This document shows positions 1 to 7,921 of a stretch of 14,450 nt of DNA, in pieces. Both the position numbers and the translations under genes were made by a program. Position 1 is the stretch's first letter. Every line of letters starts with the position of its first letter. Location: assembly GCA_964471235.1 (NCBI GenBank), contig CAYYGL010000125.1:1-14450 (forward strand). The letters are read 5' to 3'. The notes beneath the pieces were generated by a model. It worked only from the letters and a program-made list of their open reading frames with translations, was not told where the DNA came from and did no database searches. This DNA comes from CAYYGL01 sp964471235 (lineage in GTDB: Bacteria > Calditrichota > Calditrichia > RBG-13-44-9 > J075).

Positions 1-133
1 AAATAAGAAAATTCATCTTAGTTTATCCTGAAGTTCATCGTCCCTATAAAAACAATAACTTTTCACCAACAGTTGAAGTGAGAAATGTTTGTTACTTAAC
101 AATTGCTTAACTGCTTTCTATCCTGTTGTCAAA
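1..133. other. AT-rich noncoding edge, possible weak terminator of the glutamyltransferase gene
   Basis: No gene is visible here. On the minus strand, downstream of the glutamyltransferase stop codon, there is an imperfect hairpin at about 64-82 (arms TCAC-CAA and TTG-AA-GTGA). On that strand it is followed by a T-rich stretch, GTTATTGTTTTT. This could be a weak intrinsic terminator, but the stem is short and has a bulge, so the call is tentative. Confidence 0.25.
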
Positions 134-1987
134 TCAATACCCCCTGGGGAATCCTGTTCCTCGCGGATCGCAACTGATTTCCCATTGGTCTCCGGCGCGC
201 CAGATTGCCTGGATATCCGCCAGATGCCACACCGGTTTCATCCCAAAGCCCCGTTGCTGCAAAACCTTTACCACCTTGGCAGGGAGACGGTTTTGTTCAT
301 AGAAAATGGAATCCGGCAGCCACTGATGATGGAAACGGGCGGCTTGTTGGGCATCTCTCAGGCTCATTCGGAAATCAATTTTGTTCAACAACACCTGTAA
401 TACCGCGGTGATGATAGTGGAACCACCCGGAGTTCCCAGCACACCTGTTAAGGCACCCTCCTTCTCCACAATCGTGGGGGTCATGGAGCTGAGCATCCGT
501 TTTCCCGGTTCAATGGCATTTGCCCAGCCCTGCACCAAACCATACATATTGGGCATTCCCGGCTTGGTGGCAAAATCATCCATCTCATTATTTAATAAGA
601 TGCCGGTGCCTTCGGCAACGAAATGGCTGCCGAAGCTCCCGTTCAGCGTATAGGTCATGGCAGCGGCATTACCAAACCGATCAACAATGGAGATGTGAGT
701 GGTTTGGGGAGACTCGCTGTAGTTGTGCGTCATTTTTCGGTACTCGGGCATCTGTTGAGATGGAAATGGACGGCTCACATCAATGGAAGCTGCCACTTCT
801 GCGGCTCTTTTCGGATCGGAGAACAGACGGTATGGAATCTCCACAAAGTCGGGATCTGCCAGGTAAAGATTGCGCGCGGCATACCAGCGTTTTTCCACTT
901 CACTCACCAGGGCGAGATAATCGGGGCTATTATGAGGGAGTGAATGAGCCAGATCAAATTTTTGCAGGGTATTGAGAATCCCTTCCAGCACCAAACCGCC
1001 GGAAGAGGGCGGCGGCATGGAATAGATAACATGATCGCGATAGGGAATTTTTACCGGTTCTCGTTCCACCGCCCGGTATTGATGAAAATCTTCCAGGGTA
1101 AAGATACCGCCGGCTTTCTGCACCGATGCGACAATCTTCCGGGCAATTTCTCCCTGGTAAAACGCCGATTCGCCATCGCGGGCAATCAGCTCCAGCGTAT
1201 GCGCCAGGTCGAGCTGACGAAGGGTATCCCCGGGATGGGGCGGAGAACCGTTTGGAAAAAAAATTGCATAAGCGTTTGGAAAGCGTTTGAAGCGCTCTTC
1301 CCGGTGTGCCAGTCCGGCACTCAGCACCGCATCCACAACAAACCCTTTCCGGGCAAACTCGATTGCCGGGCGAAGCAGCTTTGCCCAGGGAAGGGTGCCG
1401 AATTTTTGATGGGCGAAAGATAAGCCTTTTACCGTGCCCGGTATGCCGGCGGCAAGGACCCCCACGGTGCTTTTCTCGGGCACCGGGTTGCCCTTTTCAT
1501 CCCAGTACATGTCGGAATGTGCCTTCAGGGGAGCGGTTTCCCGGAAATCTATCGTGGTGACCTCACCCCTTGCGGTGCGGTAAACCAAAAATCCGCCGCC
1601 GCCTAAATTACCGGCGCGTGGATAAGTGACCGCCATGGAAAACGCCACAGTTATCAGGGCATCCAGGGCAGTGCCGCCCTGTTCCAGCACTTCCATTCCC
1701 GCTTGTGCGGCTTGCGGCTCCGCACAGGCTATGCCGCCATTGGGAGCCACAATGGTTTTGGGGGATGATTTCTGACAGTGGGAAAAAACAACTGCAATGC
1801 CAATCAAAATTACCAAAACCGGATTGAGGGATAACCGCCGGTTTATCCCGAATAACGGCATTTCGATAAACAAGGATATTGGGCGCACAGAACTTGTTAT
1901 TCGACGGTTCAAACCGGATGGCATGTTACCGACAAGCCGGGATGCCTGCCGGATGAGAACAAGTAATCTCATATTCAATCGATACAC
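134..1987 (-). CDS. ggt: Gamma-glutamyltransferase (glutathione hydrolase), exported
   Basis: This enzyme cleaves the gamma-glutamyl bond of glutathione and related compounds, transferring the glutamyl group to water or an amino acid. It acts in the periplasm or on the cell surface. With the start used here the protein is 617 residues. Family landmarks are clear: the DFRE motif with substrate-binding Arg149, the GGGGF stretch near 129-133, the autoprocessing site with the expected nucleophile Thr429 in TTHISIVD, SSM at 500-502 and GTPGG at 518-522. The core is full length and all these residues are intact, so it should be active. The start is uncertain. GTG at 1987 has AGAGGT only 4 nt upstream, while ATG at 1861 (575 residues, closer to the usual length of about 580) places a hydrophobic segment near the N-terminus followed by VFSHC, an atypical lipobox. 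The gene lies downstream of the thioredoxin-like lipoprotein gene, across a 256-nt gap. Confidence 0.95.
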   Translation of the reverse strand: MYRLNMRLLVLIRQASRLVGNMPSGLNRRITSSVRPISLFIEMPLFGINRRLSLNPVLVILIGIAVVFSHCQKSSPKTIVAPNGGIACAEPQAAQAGMEVLEQGGTALDALITVAFSMAVTYPRAGNLGGGGFLVYRTARGEVTTIDFRETAPLKAHSDMYWDEKGNPVPEKSTVGVLAAGIPGTVKGLSFAHQKFGTLPWAKLLRPAIEFARKGFVVDAVLSAGLAHREERFKRFPNAYAIFFPNGSPPHPGDTLRQLDLAHTLELIARDGESAFYQGEIARKIVASVQKAGGIFTLEDFHQYRAVEREPVKIPYRDHVIYSMPPPSSGGLVLEGILNTLQKFDLAHSLPHNSPDYLALVSEVEKRWYAARNLYLADPDFVEIPYRLFSDPKRAAEVAASIDVSRPFPSQQMPEYRKMTHNYSESPQTTHISIVDRFGNAAAMTYTLNGSFGSHFVAEGTGILLNNEMDDFATKPGMPNMYGLVQGWANAIEPGKRMLSSMTPTIVEKEGALTGVLGTPGGSTIITAVLQVLLNKIDFRMSLRDAQQAARFHHQWLPDSIFYEQNRLPAKVVKVLQQRGFGMKPVWHLADIQAIWRAGDQWEISCDPRGTGFPRGY

Positions 1988-2118
1988 TGATACCTCTTGT
2001 CAATTCTGATTATCAACGAAGCATTACGAAGATGTTTCCAATACAACCAGACCGGAAAATCTCTTTTTTATTTGACTTTAGAATGATTCAGCTTTGTGGC
2101 AAATTTGATGTTTTATCT

Positions 2119-2219
2119 GTCATTCCGGTTTTTTCATTAATCGGTGGAGGCGATTGATGAAAAATACCGGTCATCGATTTCTTCAGAGAATCTTCTACCA
2201 CGAAAAATGCCGGAATGAC
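2119..2219. repeat. Palindromic intergenic repeat (REP/MITE-like)
   Basis: Outer arms GTCATTCCGG (2119-2128) and CCGGAATGAC (2210-2219) are perfect inverted repeats of 10 bp. Inside them is a second hairpin: 2125-2143 pairs with 2151-2170 around the loop GTGGAGG, with one mismatch-type position and one bulge next to CCGG. GTCATTCC...GGAATGAC ends are, from general knowledge, typical of small palindromic repeats scattered between genes in many bacteria. Here it lies between the thioredoxin-like gene and the glutamyltransferase gene, so it may also act as an RNA hairpin that ends transcription or changes mRNA stability. Copy number in the genome cannot be judged from this window. Confidence 0.6.
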
Positions 2220-2243
2220 CCAAATGGGCATATAGCTGAATCG

Positions 2244-2771
2244 TTACTTCACTTTTAAAATATCGAGCAAATCTTCGGCAAACGTTTCATTCAAAGGATG
2301 TTCTACCATCCGGGCAATCTCCTCACCGTTGCGAAAGAGGATAAACGTCGGCACCCGTTCAATATGATAGCGGGGACCCAGGTGCTTCGGGTCATCCTTC
2401 TGGCGATTGACCCCATAGAGGGTTAAATGGATGTTGTTGTTCCGGGCAGCCTGGAGGGCTTTTACCATCGGCGGTACGCCATGCCGGGAATCGGAACACC
2501 AGGTGCCCAAAAAGCACTGGATTTCCACCGGGGTTTGAATCCGTTTCAGCCGTTCCACCACCTCCGGTTTTACCGCAACCGCCTCATCAACCTCCTGCCA
2601 CTCCGGAAAATTTTTTAAGATATCCTGGTAAGCAATTTCTCCCAGGAGCATTTTCTCGCCATCCACTTCCGTAACTTTACCAGCACTTTTATGGAATATA
2701 CAGCCGCTCAACACAGCTAAGGCGAAAATTACAAGGATAAACCTCCCAACATGCACAACGCTACCCTTCAT
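2244..2771 (-). CDS. Thioredoxin-fold lipoprotein with a CxxS active site
   Basis: A 175-residue protein with a lipoprotein signal peptide: hydrophobic residues 11-22, then the lipobox LSGC with Cys24 as the lipidated residue. The thioredoxin-like domain spans about 60-172. Its active-site region reads TWCSDSR (Cys92), so the second cysteine of the usual CxxC is replaced by Ser95. The cis-proline motif RVPTF (Pro141) is present. CxxS thioredoxin-like proteins can form mixed disulfides but cannot complete a normal dithiol cycle alone, so isomerase-like, glutathione-dependent or non-redox roles are possible; this is inference. The start ATG is supported by a strong GGAGGAG ribosome binding site. 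It follows the rodZ-like gene by 73 nt and precedes the glutamyltransferase gene, which would fit a thiol-related role in the envelope. The substrate is unknown. Confidence 0.85.
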   Translation of the reverse strand: MKGSVVHVGRFILVIFALAVLSGCIFHKSAGKVTEVDGEKMLLGEIAYQDILKNFPEWQEVDEAVAVKPEVVERLKRIQTPVEIQCFLGTWCSDSRHGVPPMVKALQAARNNNIHLTLYGVNRQKDDPKHLGPRYHIERVPTFILFRNGEEIARMVEHPLNETFAEDLLDILKVK

Positions 2772-2844
2772 TTTTTAACTCCTCCAAACCTTATTCCGAG
2801 TTCCATAAACACCACAAGCTCTTCCGCTCCCATGCCGTTCATCT

Positions 2845-3798
2845 TTATTCTTCCATCCGTGTGGAATCCGGTAAAGTATTTTCCTGCGACACCACCTCCC
2901 GGTGGGAGCTATCGGTAGCTGCGGTATCGACGGGGGCGGTAGCCTGAACGGTTTTAATCCGTCTGGTGATGATCCCTTCCTTCCCCAACAGCAGGTTCGT
3001 TACCACCTGGTTGGCTTCTCCCAACCGTTCCAGGGTATCGCCATTCACCACAATCCGCACACCATCCGCACGCCCTAACAGCAACCGCACATGTTCAACT
3101 GCTTCCACATGGCGTTTCAAACCGGGCGTCAGGATGTATTCGGTGGTGTCTTTATCATCCCGGATCTCCCGCACCCAGGTTCGTTCCAGCGCCTGCATCT
3201 GCACAATTACCTGCGGCTTCCGGGCGCTTTGCACCACGGTGTTACCGGAAAGCTGAGGCGTTAAGGCGCTGTCCTGGCGCTGGTAGTTTTCGATCAAGTC
3301 GGATATGGTTATTTCCTTAATCTCCAGGGTACGGTTTTTCTTCTCAAAAATGTATTGTTGATAAGTGATATAGCCAGCCACCGCCACCAGGATGACGACG
3401 ATACCTATCCAGAAAATGCGGTAGGCAGTGCCGGAAGGCAGATTCCGGAATGGCGAGGGAAGAGTTACCGAGAGACTTTTCTTTAGCCGGGGGGTTGAAG
3501 TGGAGGAAGATTCTCCCTCCGGGGAAGGTTGCTCCGGTTTTGCCATGCGGGGAGCTTTGGGGGTTAATCGTCCGGTAAACAAATCAAAATCCCGTAACAC
3601 TTCTTCCGGATCCAAACCGATTTCCCGGGCATAGCGTCTTAAATAAATCCGTTCGTACCCATGCGGCAGGGCATCCAGGTTCCCTTCCTCAATTGCCTTC
3701 AAATACGCGGTTGACAGGCAGGTTTTGCGTTCAATCTCTTCTAACGAAATTCCTTTTTCTTCTCTCTTATCCTTCAGATTTGCATAAAATTCTTTCAA
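2845..3798 (-). CDS. RodZ-like membrane protein with N-terminal helix-turn-helix and C-terminal DUF4115 domain
   Basis: A 317-residue bitopic membrane protein. Residues about 4-70 form the HTH_25-type helix-turn-helix found at the N-terminus of RodZ (KGISLEEIERKT, then LDALPHGYERIYLRRYA). A charged, proline- and serine-rich linker follows at 78-120, a single transmembrane helix at about 128-146, and a C-terminal extracytoplasmic region of which 185-285 resembles DUF4115. In RodZ proteins the cytoplasmic domain binds MreB and helps maintain rod shape. Whether this protein does that cannot be shown here, because no mre gene is in the window. The start is TTG, with AAAGGA 8 nt upstream and no in-frame ATG nearby. 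It begins 12 nt after the recJ stop, so translational coupling with recJ is likely. Confidence 0.85.
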   Translation of the reverse strand: MKEFYANLKDKREEKGISLEEIERKTCLSTAYLKAIEEGNLDALPHGYERIYLRRYAREIGLDPEEVLRDFDLFTGRLTPKAPRMAKPEQPSPEGESSSTSTPRLKKSLSVTLPSPFRNLPSGTAYRIFWIGIVVILVAVAGYITYQQYIFEKKNRTLEIKEITISDLIENYQRQDSALTPQLSGNTVVQSARKPQVIVQMQALERTWVREIRDDKDTTEYILTPGLKRHVEAVEHVRLLLGRADGVRIVVNGDTLERLGEANQVVTNLLLGKEGIITRRIKTVQATAPVDTAATDSSHREVVSQENTLPDSTRMEE

Positions 3799-3810
3799 CT
3801 TCCGTTTCCT

Positions 3811-5511
3811 TTACTTAATGTCCTTCAGGCGCAATTGCAGCTCCTTCCGACCATTCCAATAGTTTTCTTCGATGACATAAGCACAATCCAGCACCTGGTT
3901 ATTGTTCAGAATATGGGGAAGGCGGTCTCCCAGGTTAAACCCGATGGCGCTCATCACCACCCCATCCTGTTCCACGGAGAGTTTGAGATGATTGTTGCCC
4001 ACCACGCTCGGCTCGCCCACCACCCGTAAATTCCGGGAGACAAATACCGGGCGTAAATTCAGTGGGCCGAAGGGACCCATCAATTTTAAAAGGCGAATCA
4101 GACGCTCATCAAATTCTTTCAACTCTACTTCACAGTCTACTTTCATCACCGGCACCAGGTCTTCCTCGGTCAGTTCCCTCCGGGCAACTTCTTTAAATTT
4201 TTCAATAAATGGGGGGATGTTCTCTTCAGGGATGGTCAATCCGGCGGCATATTTGTGCCCCCCGAAGGTGGTTAAGAATTCGGAGCATTCTTTGATGGCT
4301 TCATAAATATTAAAATTGGTGACGCTGCGGGCAGACCCCTTCCCCACCCCATCCACAACGGAAATCATAATTGTGGGGCGATAGTAGCGCTCCACGATAC
4401 GGGACGCCACAATGCCGATCACCCCGGGATGCCAATCCCTTTTGTAGAGCACGAAGGCATAATCGTTTTCCGGGTCTAATTTGGTTTCCACAATTTCCAG
4501 CGCTTCTTTAAAGGTGACTTCATCCACATTGCGCCGCAGCCGGTTCTCCTTCTCCAGTTCCTTTGCCATTTCCCGGGCTTTCTGCAAGCTTTCCGCTGCC
4601 AGTAGCTGCACGCCACGGCGGGCATCGCCCATCCGTCCCACAGCATTGATCCGGGGCGCCAGCACAAACACGATCAACCCGGCAGTGATTTCCTTCTTCG
4701 ATAGACCGGATGACTCAATCAACGCCCGCACCCCAAAACGGGGATTGAAGTTGATCCGGTCTAATCCGTGGCGCACCAGAATGCGGTTCTCATCAACCAG
4801 GGGAACGATGTCGGCGCAACTGCCAATCGCCACAATGTCCAGGTATTCATCTAATTCGGATTGTTCCAATCCCAGGTGAGCATACAGCCCTTGCAGAAAT
4901 TTAAACCCTACACCCACCCCGGCTAATTCTTTGAAGGGATAGGGGCAGTCAGGGCGTTTGGGGTCTAACACCGCCACCGCCGGGGGCAGTTCATCGCCCG
5001 GCTCATGATGATCACACACGATCACATCAATGCCAAGTTCCCTGGCATAGCGGATTTCTTCAACCGCGGTTACCCCGCAGTCTACCGTGACAATCAGATT
5101 AACGCCCTTTTCCGCGCTTTCCCGCATCGCTTCTCTGGAAAGACCATATCCTTCGGAAATGCGGTCCGGAATGTAATAACTTACCTTGGAGCCCACCATC
5201 CGGGAAAGCACCAGGTAGAGCAGGGTGCAGCCGGAAACGCCGTCCACATCGTAATCCCCGTAAACCTGGATCTTCTCACCGGTTTCCAGGGCGCGATGTA
5301 AGCGCTCCGTGGCAACATCCATATCCTTCATTAAAAAGGGATCATGGAGCTGCTCCAGGGTGGGGCGAAAATATAGCTGGGCTTTTTCAAAATTATCCAC
5401 CCCCCGTTTTAATAAAATCCGGGACAATACACGGGGAATACCCAGTTCTTCAACAAGCGCGTCTACGTCTTCTTCATCAACTTCATGATGAATGACCCAT
5501 TTGTACTCCAT
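3811..5511 (-). CDS. recJ: Single-stranded-DNA-specific 5'-3' exonuclease RecJ
   Basis: RecJ degrades single-stranded DNA from the 5' end in recombination and mismatch repair. At 566 residues the protein has the usual length. The DHH phosphoesterase motifs are all visible: DYDVDG (86-91), VTVDCG with Asp144, the DHH triad at 167-169 and SCADIVPL with Asp234. These are followed by the DHHA1 nucleic-acid-binding region with WHPGVIGIVASRI (360-372), KGSARS (391-396) and GGH (417-419). The C-terminal part, about 455-566, is the OB-fold-like domain of RecJ. No metal ligand is missing, so the enzyme should be active. The ATG start has only a weak GGTGGT ribosome binding site. It is the first gene of a minus-strand group with rodZ and lies 209 nt from the end of the glycan operon, so it probably has its own promoter. 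Confidence 0.96.
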   Translation of the reverse strand: MEYKWVIHHEVDEEDVDALVEELGIPRVLSRILLKRGVDNFEKAQLYFRPTLEQLHDPFLMKDMDVATERLHRALETGEKIQVYGDYDVDGVSGCTLLYLVLSRMVGSKVSYYIPDRISEGYGLSREAMRESAEKGVNLIVTVDCGVTAVEEIRYARELGIDVIVCDHHEPGDELPPAVAVLDPKRPDCPYPFKELAGVGVGFKFLQGLYAHLGLEQSELDEYLDIVAIGSCADIVPLVDENRILVRHGLDRINFNPRFGVRALIESSGLSKKEITAGLIVFVLAPRINAVGRMGDARRGVQLLAAESLQKAREMAKELEKENRLRRNVDEVTFKEALEIVETKLDPENDYAFVLYKRDWHPGVIGIVASRIVERYYRPTIMISVVDGVGKGSARSVTNFNIYEAIKECSEFLTTFGGHKYAAGLTIPEENIPPFIEKFKEVARRELTEEDLVPVMKVDCEVELKEFDERLIRLLKLMGPFGPLNLRPVFVSRNLRVVGEPSVVGNNHLKLSVEQDGVVMSAIGFNLGDRLPHILNNNQVLDCAYVIEENYWNGRKELQLRLKDIK

Positions 5512-5720
5512 TCATACACCACCCATCTTCTTTTACATGTTTTCATATTTATATATTCCATCCTATTATTCATTTTTCGCCATATTAGATAATCATGTTA
5601 ATCGTTTATAACATGAATCGCAAGTAAATTTTGTTTGCCGGCTTCCCCATCACAGAAATGTTCCGAAAGTTGCGTCTGTGCGCGTAAGGAGTTTCCGCAC
5701 TGAACGGGATACATTTTATG
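5512..5720. promoter_or_regulatory. Intergenic region upstream of recJ with two inverted repeats
   Basis: This AT-rich gap separates the end of the glycan operon from recJ. It has a perfect 7-bp inverted repeat, CATGTTA (5594-5600) and TAACATG (5609-5615) with an 8-nt spacer, about 80-120 nt upstream of recJ, which could be an operator. A second pair, CACAGA (5651-5656) and TCTGTG (5675-5680), lies closer to the glycosyltransferase stop codon, but on the minus strand it is not followed by a T-tract, so it is a poor intrinsic terminator. No confident -35/-10 pair was found for recJ. Confidence 0.3.
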
Positions 5721-6698
5721 TTATGAGGTAATTGATGTTTCCTGGAACATCGCCCGCAGGCTGGCACCGGCAAGGGCAATTCTGCCATGAAGAAATTGCC
5801 ATACCGCATTTCCCGCCAGCGACCAGCGCAACATCACCCGATGAAAGATTCCAAAGCGATTGCTCTGTCTCATAAAATAACGGAGCGCTGCCATGCGCCG
5901 GAAATAAACAACTTCCGGGGGTAATCGATTTTCCGCTGCCTGATGGTGATAGACAAAGATTTCCCGCAGCACATGCACCGGCTGTTCCTGTGGAAACGCG
6001 ATGGCGATGCCGTAATTATCGCCGATGCCGTAGGGGTCTAACCGCTCCTCGTACGGATGTTCCAGCAGCCATTCCCGCCGCATGACACTGGCACCCAACC
6101 CATAGACCGAGGCGGTCAATACCGGTGCGGAAAAATCGGTAACCAGCGGGAACCCCGCCAGCGAGAAGGTATTGCCGCGACGGCGATAAAATCGCTTCAG
6201 CAGCCGTAACGGGAGGCGGTTCAGAGCAGTCACCGGAATTTGATCCAGGTCGCCCCATACGGATGTCTGGAGAATAAATGTTATCAGAAGTTGGCGAAAT
6301 TTTTTCGGTGGAAACCGGTATGCCCACTCGCCGGATTCATTCCGTTGCAGCACCAGCCCGGTTACTGCCCCGGCTTCCGGATGACGGTGCCAGTAGTCCA
6401 TAATTTCCGGAAGATAAGACGGGGTCACTTCGATGTCATCATCACATAAAAAAACAAATGGGGCGGTGGCAGCCCGGATGCCCAGGTTCCGCTGCCGGCA
6501 CACAGAAGGAGCAGCCCTCCGGTGGCGTAGCGGTAATTCGGGGAATTCCTGCCGGAGCCGCTCTTCCCCGGGCGGATCATCGCTGGCATCCACCACAATC
6601 ACTTCCTTAAGCGGATAGGGCTGCTGAGACAGGGATGTCAACAGCCTTGCCAGACTAACAGCCCGGTTGCGGGTGGGGATGACAACACTCAGTTCCAT
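5721..6698 (-). CDS. Family 2 glycosyltransferase
   Basis: A 325-residue GT-A fold glycosyltransferase that should transfer a sugar from a nucleotide-sugar donor. The N-terminal strand SVVIPTRNR (4-12) and VIVVDASDD (33-41) are typical GT2 starts. The metal- and nucleotide-binding acidic motif is FLCDDDIE (83-90, Asp86-88). An ExxG/ED-like region is not obvious, but RLDPYGIGDNYGIAIAF in the C-terminal half could occupy the acceptor-binding position. The C-terminal region is rich in Arg and aromatic residues, with no clear transmembrane helix, so the enzyme probably works at the inner face of the membrane. The start overlaps the amidohydrolase stop by 10 nt and has a good AGAGGTG ribosome binding site. 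It is the last gene of the six-gene operon. The sugar donor and acceptor cannot be deduced. Confidence 0.88.
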   Translation of the reverse strand: MELSVVIPTRNRAVSLARLLTSLSQQPYPLKEVIVVDASDDPPGEERLRQEFPELPLRHRRAAPSVCRQRNLGIRAATAPFVFLCDDDIEVTPSYLPEIMDYWHRHPEAGAVTGLVLQRNESGEWAYRFPPKKFRQLLITFILQTSVWGDLDQIPVTALNRLPLRLLKRFYRRRGNTFSLAGFPLVTDFSAPVLTASVYGLGASVMRREWLLEHPYEERLDPYGIGDNYGIAIAFPQEQPVHVLREIFVYHHQAAENRLPPEVVYFRRMAALRYFMRQSNRFGIFHRVMLRWSLAGNAVWQFLHGRIALAGASLRAMFQETSITS

Positions 6699-7921
6699 TT
6701 TTCACCTCTTTCCCTGGCAATGGTAACCGGAAATTCCGCTGCCGGGTGGTAGCGCCGGATTTGTTCCAGGAGACCGGCAACATCCCCCCAAACATATTTT
6801 AGCGTTCGCCCAATCCGAATTGTGGTGAATGCTTTCCGGTTTCGCATGGCGGTAAGTGGATTTTTGAGATCGGCATCCCAAAGCACCGGATGACCTTTTT
6901 TGAGGATGAGCAACATATCTTGGGGATTCAACGAGAAAAACGATTCCATCGCATCCGGGAGGCGCTTGCGGGCAACCACCACATCAGCCGAATTTCCGGG
7001 AGTCAGACCTCCCTGGCATGGCAGCTCCCATACTCGGGCAGCCTCAGTGGTAACAGATTGATACAATTCCCGGTCTGTTAACTGGTTAAGGCGGCGCGCC
7101 AGGCGCAGATGGTGCCAGAAATTCCATTCACCGGTCAGGGTGGAATCGGTGCCAAATAAAACAGCAGTGATATCTTTTAACTGTTTTACCGGGGCGGTGC
7201 GGGAAAACAAAAAGTGATTGGAAACCGGGCACCATACCAGCGCCCGAAAACCGGCTGCCTGGTGTTGCGACATTGCCACCCCATGCACCGCAATGAGGGG
7301 GCGTTTGAAAAGATTCCAGTGCAGCAGCTTATCCACCTCTTCCCGGGCAAGTTCATTGATCCCCTCCCCCACGTGAAGCACCACCGGTGTCTTCCACCAG
7401 CGATGGAGATGCCGGAGCGGAAGATTCAGGCGCAGACGCCACCATTGTTGCAAACGAACCGAGTGGAGAGTCTGGCAATTTTGCACCACATCAATTGGCA
7501 TTACCGGATGTATTGAGGAATCTTTTCCACCAGGCAGCGGATGGAGTTTCCCATGCTGCATCACCGTGGTTACCCCGGCGAGCAGATTTTTGTAGATTCC
7601 CCAGCGGTAGCGCAGTTCCGGGGGGATTTTCTCAATGCTTGCAATTAAATCGTCATGCCGGCGATGAATATCGGTGCTCCAATCCAGATAGCTGCCATAT
7701 CCCCCCTCTCCTAACATGGGATACAAATCGAATTCCAGGTGGTCATGGGAATTGATCAATCCCGGGAAAATGATGGCATCGCGGAATGCAAGCGAGACGC
7801 TCCCGGGATCAATTTGCTCCGAATGCGCTGTTACCCCGGAGATCACTCCTTCCCGGATATGGATATCCACCGGTTTGTCTCCCGGTTCAACGGGAATGAG
7901 ATTTCGGAGAACCATGCGCAT
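6689..7921 (-). CDS. Metal-dependent amidohydrolase (ATZ/TRZ-like), substrate unknown
   Basis: A 410-residue member of the amidohydrolase superfamily. The expected metal-site residues are visible in order: HDH (His59, His61) after FPGLINS, His183 in VVLHVGEG with Glu186, His213 in AVHGVAM, and Asp259 in LFGTDS. CPVSNHFLF at 231-239 and the N- and C-terminal beta-sandwich pieces, with GLTPGNSADVVV near the end, match the ATZ/TRZ and cytosine-deaminase-like branch. These enzymes hydrolyse C-N bonds, often by deamination or dechlorination of rings. Its ATG overlaps the stop of the GT4 gene by one base (TAATG), and its own stop overlaps the GT2 gene by 10 nt, so it is firmly inside the glycan operon. 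A role in trimming or modifying a nucleotide-sugar, glycan or lipid intermediate is possible, but this is inference. An unrelated metabolic job cannot be excluded. Confidence 0.82.
   Translation of the reverse strand: MRMVLRNLIPVEPGDKPVDIHIREGVISGVTAHSEQIDPGSVSLAFRDAIIFPGLINSHDHLEFDLYPMLGEGGYGSYLDWSTDIHRRHDDLIASIEKIPPELRYRWGIYKNLLAGVTTVMQHGKLHPLPGGKDSSIHPVMPIDVVQNCQTLHSVRLQQWWRLRLNLPLRHLHRWWKTPVVLHVGEGINELAREEVDKLLHWNLFKRPLIAVHGVAMSQHQAAGFRALVWCPVSNHFLFSRTAPVKQLKDITAVLFGTDSTLTGEWNFWHHLRLARRLNQLTDRELYQSVTTEAARVWELPCQGGLTPGNSADVVVARKRLPDAMESFFSLNPQDMLLILKKGHPVLWDADLKNPLTAMRNRKAFTTIRIGRTLKYVWGDVAGLLEQIRRYHPAAEFPVTIARERGEKWN

Noticed and set aside
5606..5809. 67-residue minus-strand frame overlapping the end of the GT2 gene
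   Set aside because: It is out of frame with the glycosyltransferase, shows no domain, and its overlap with a clear gene makes it unlikely to be real.
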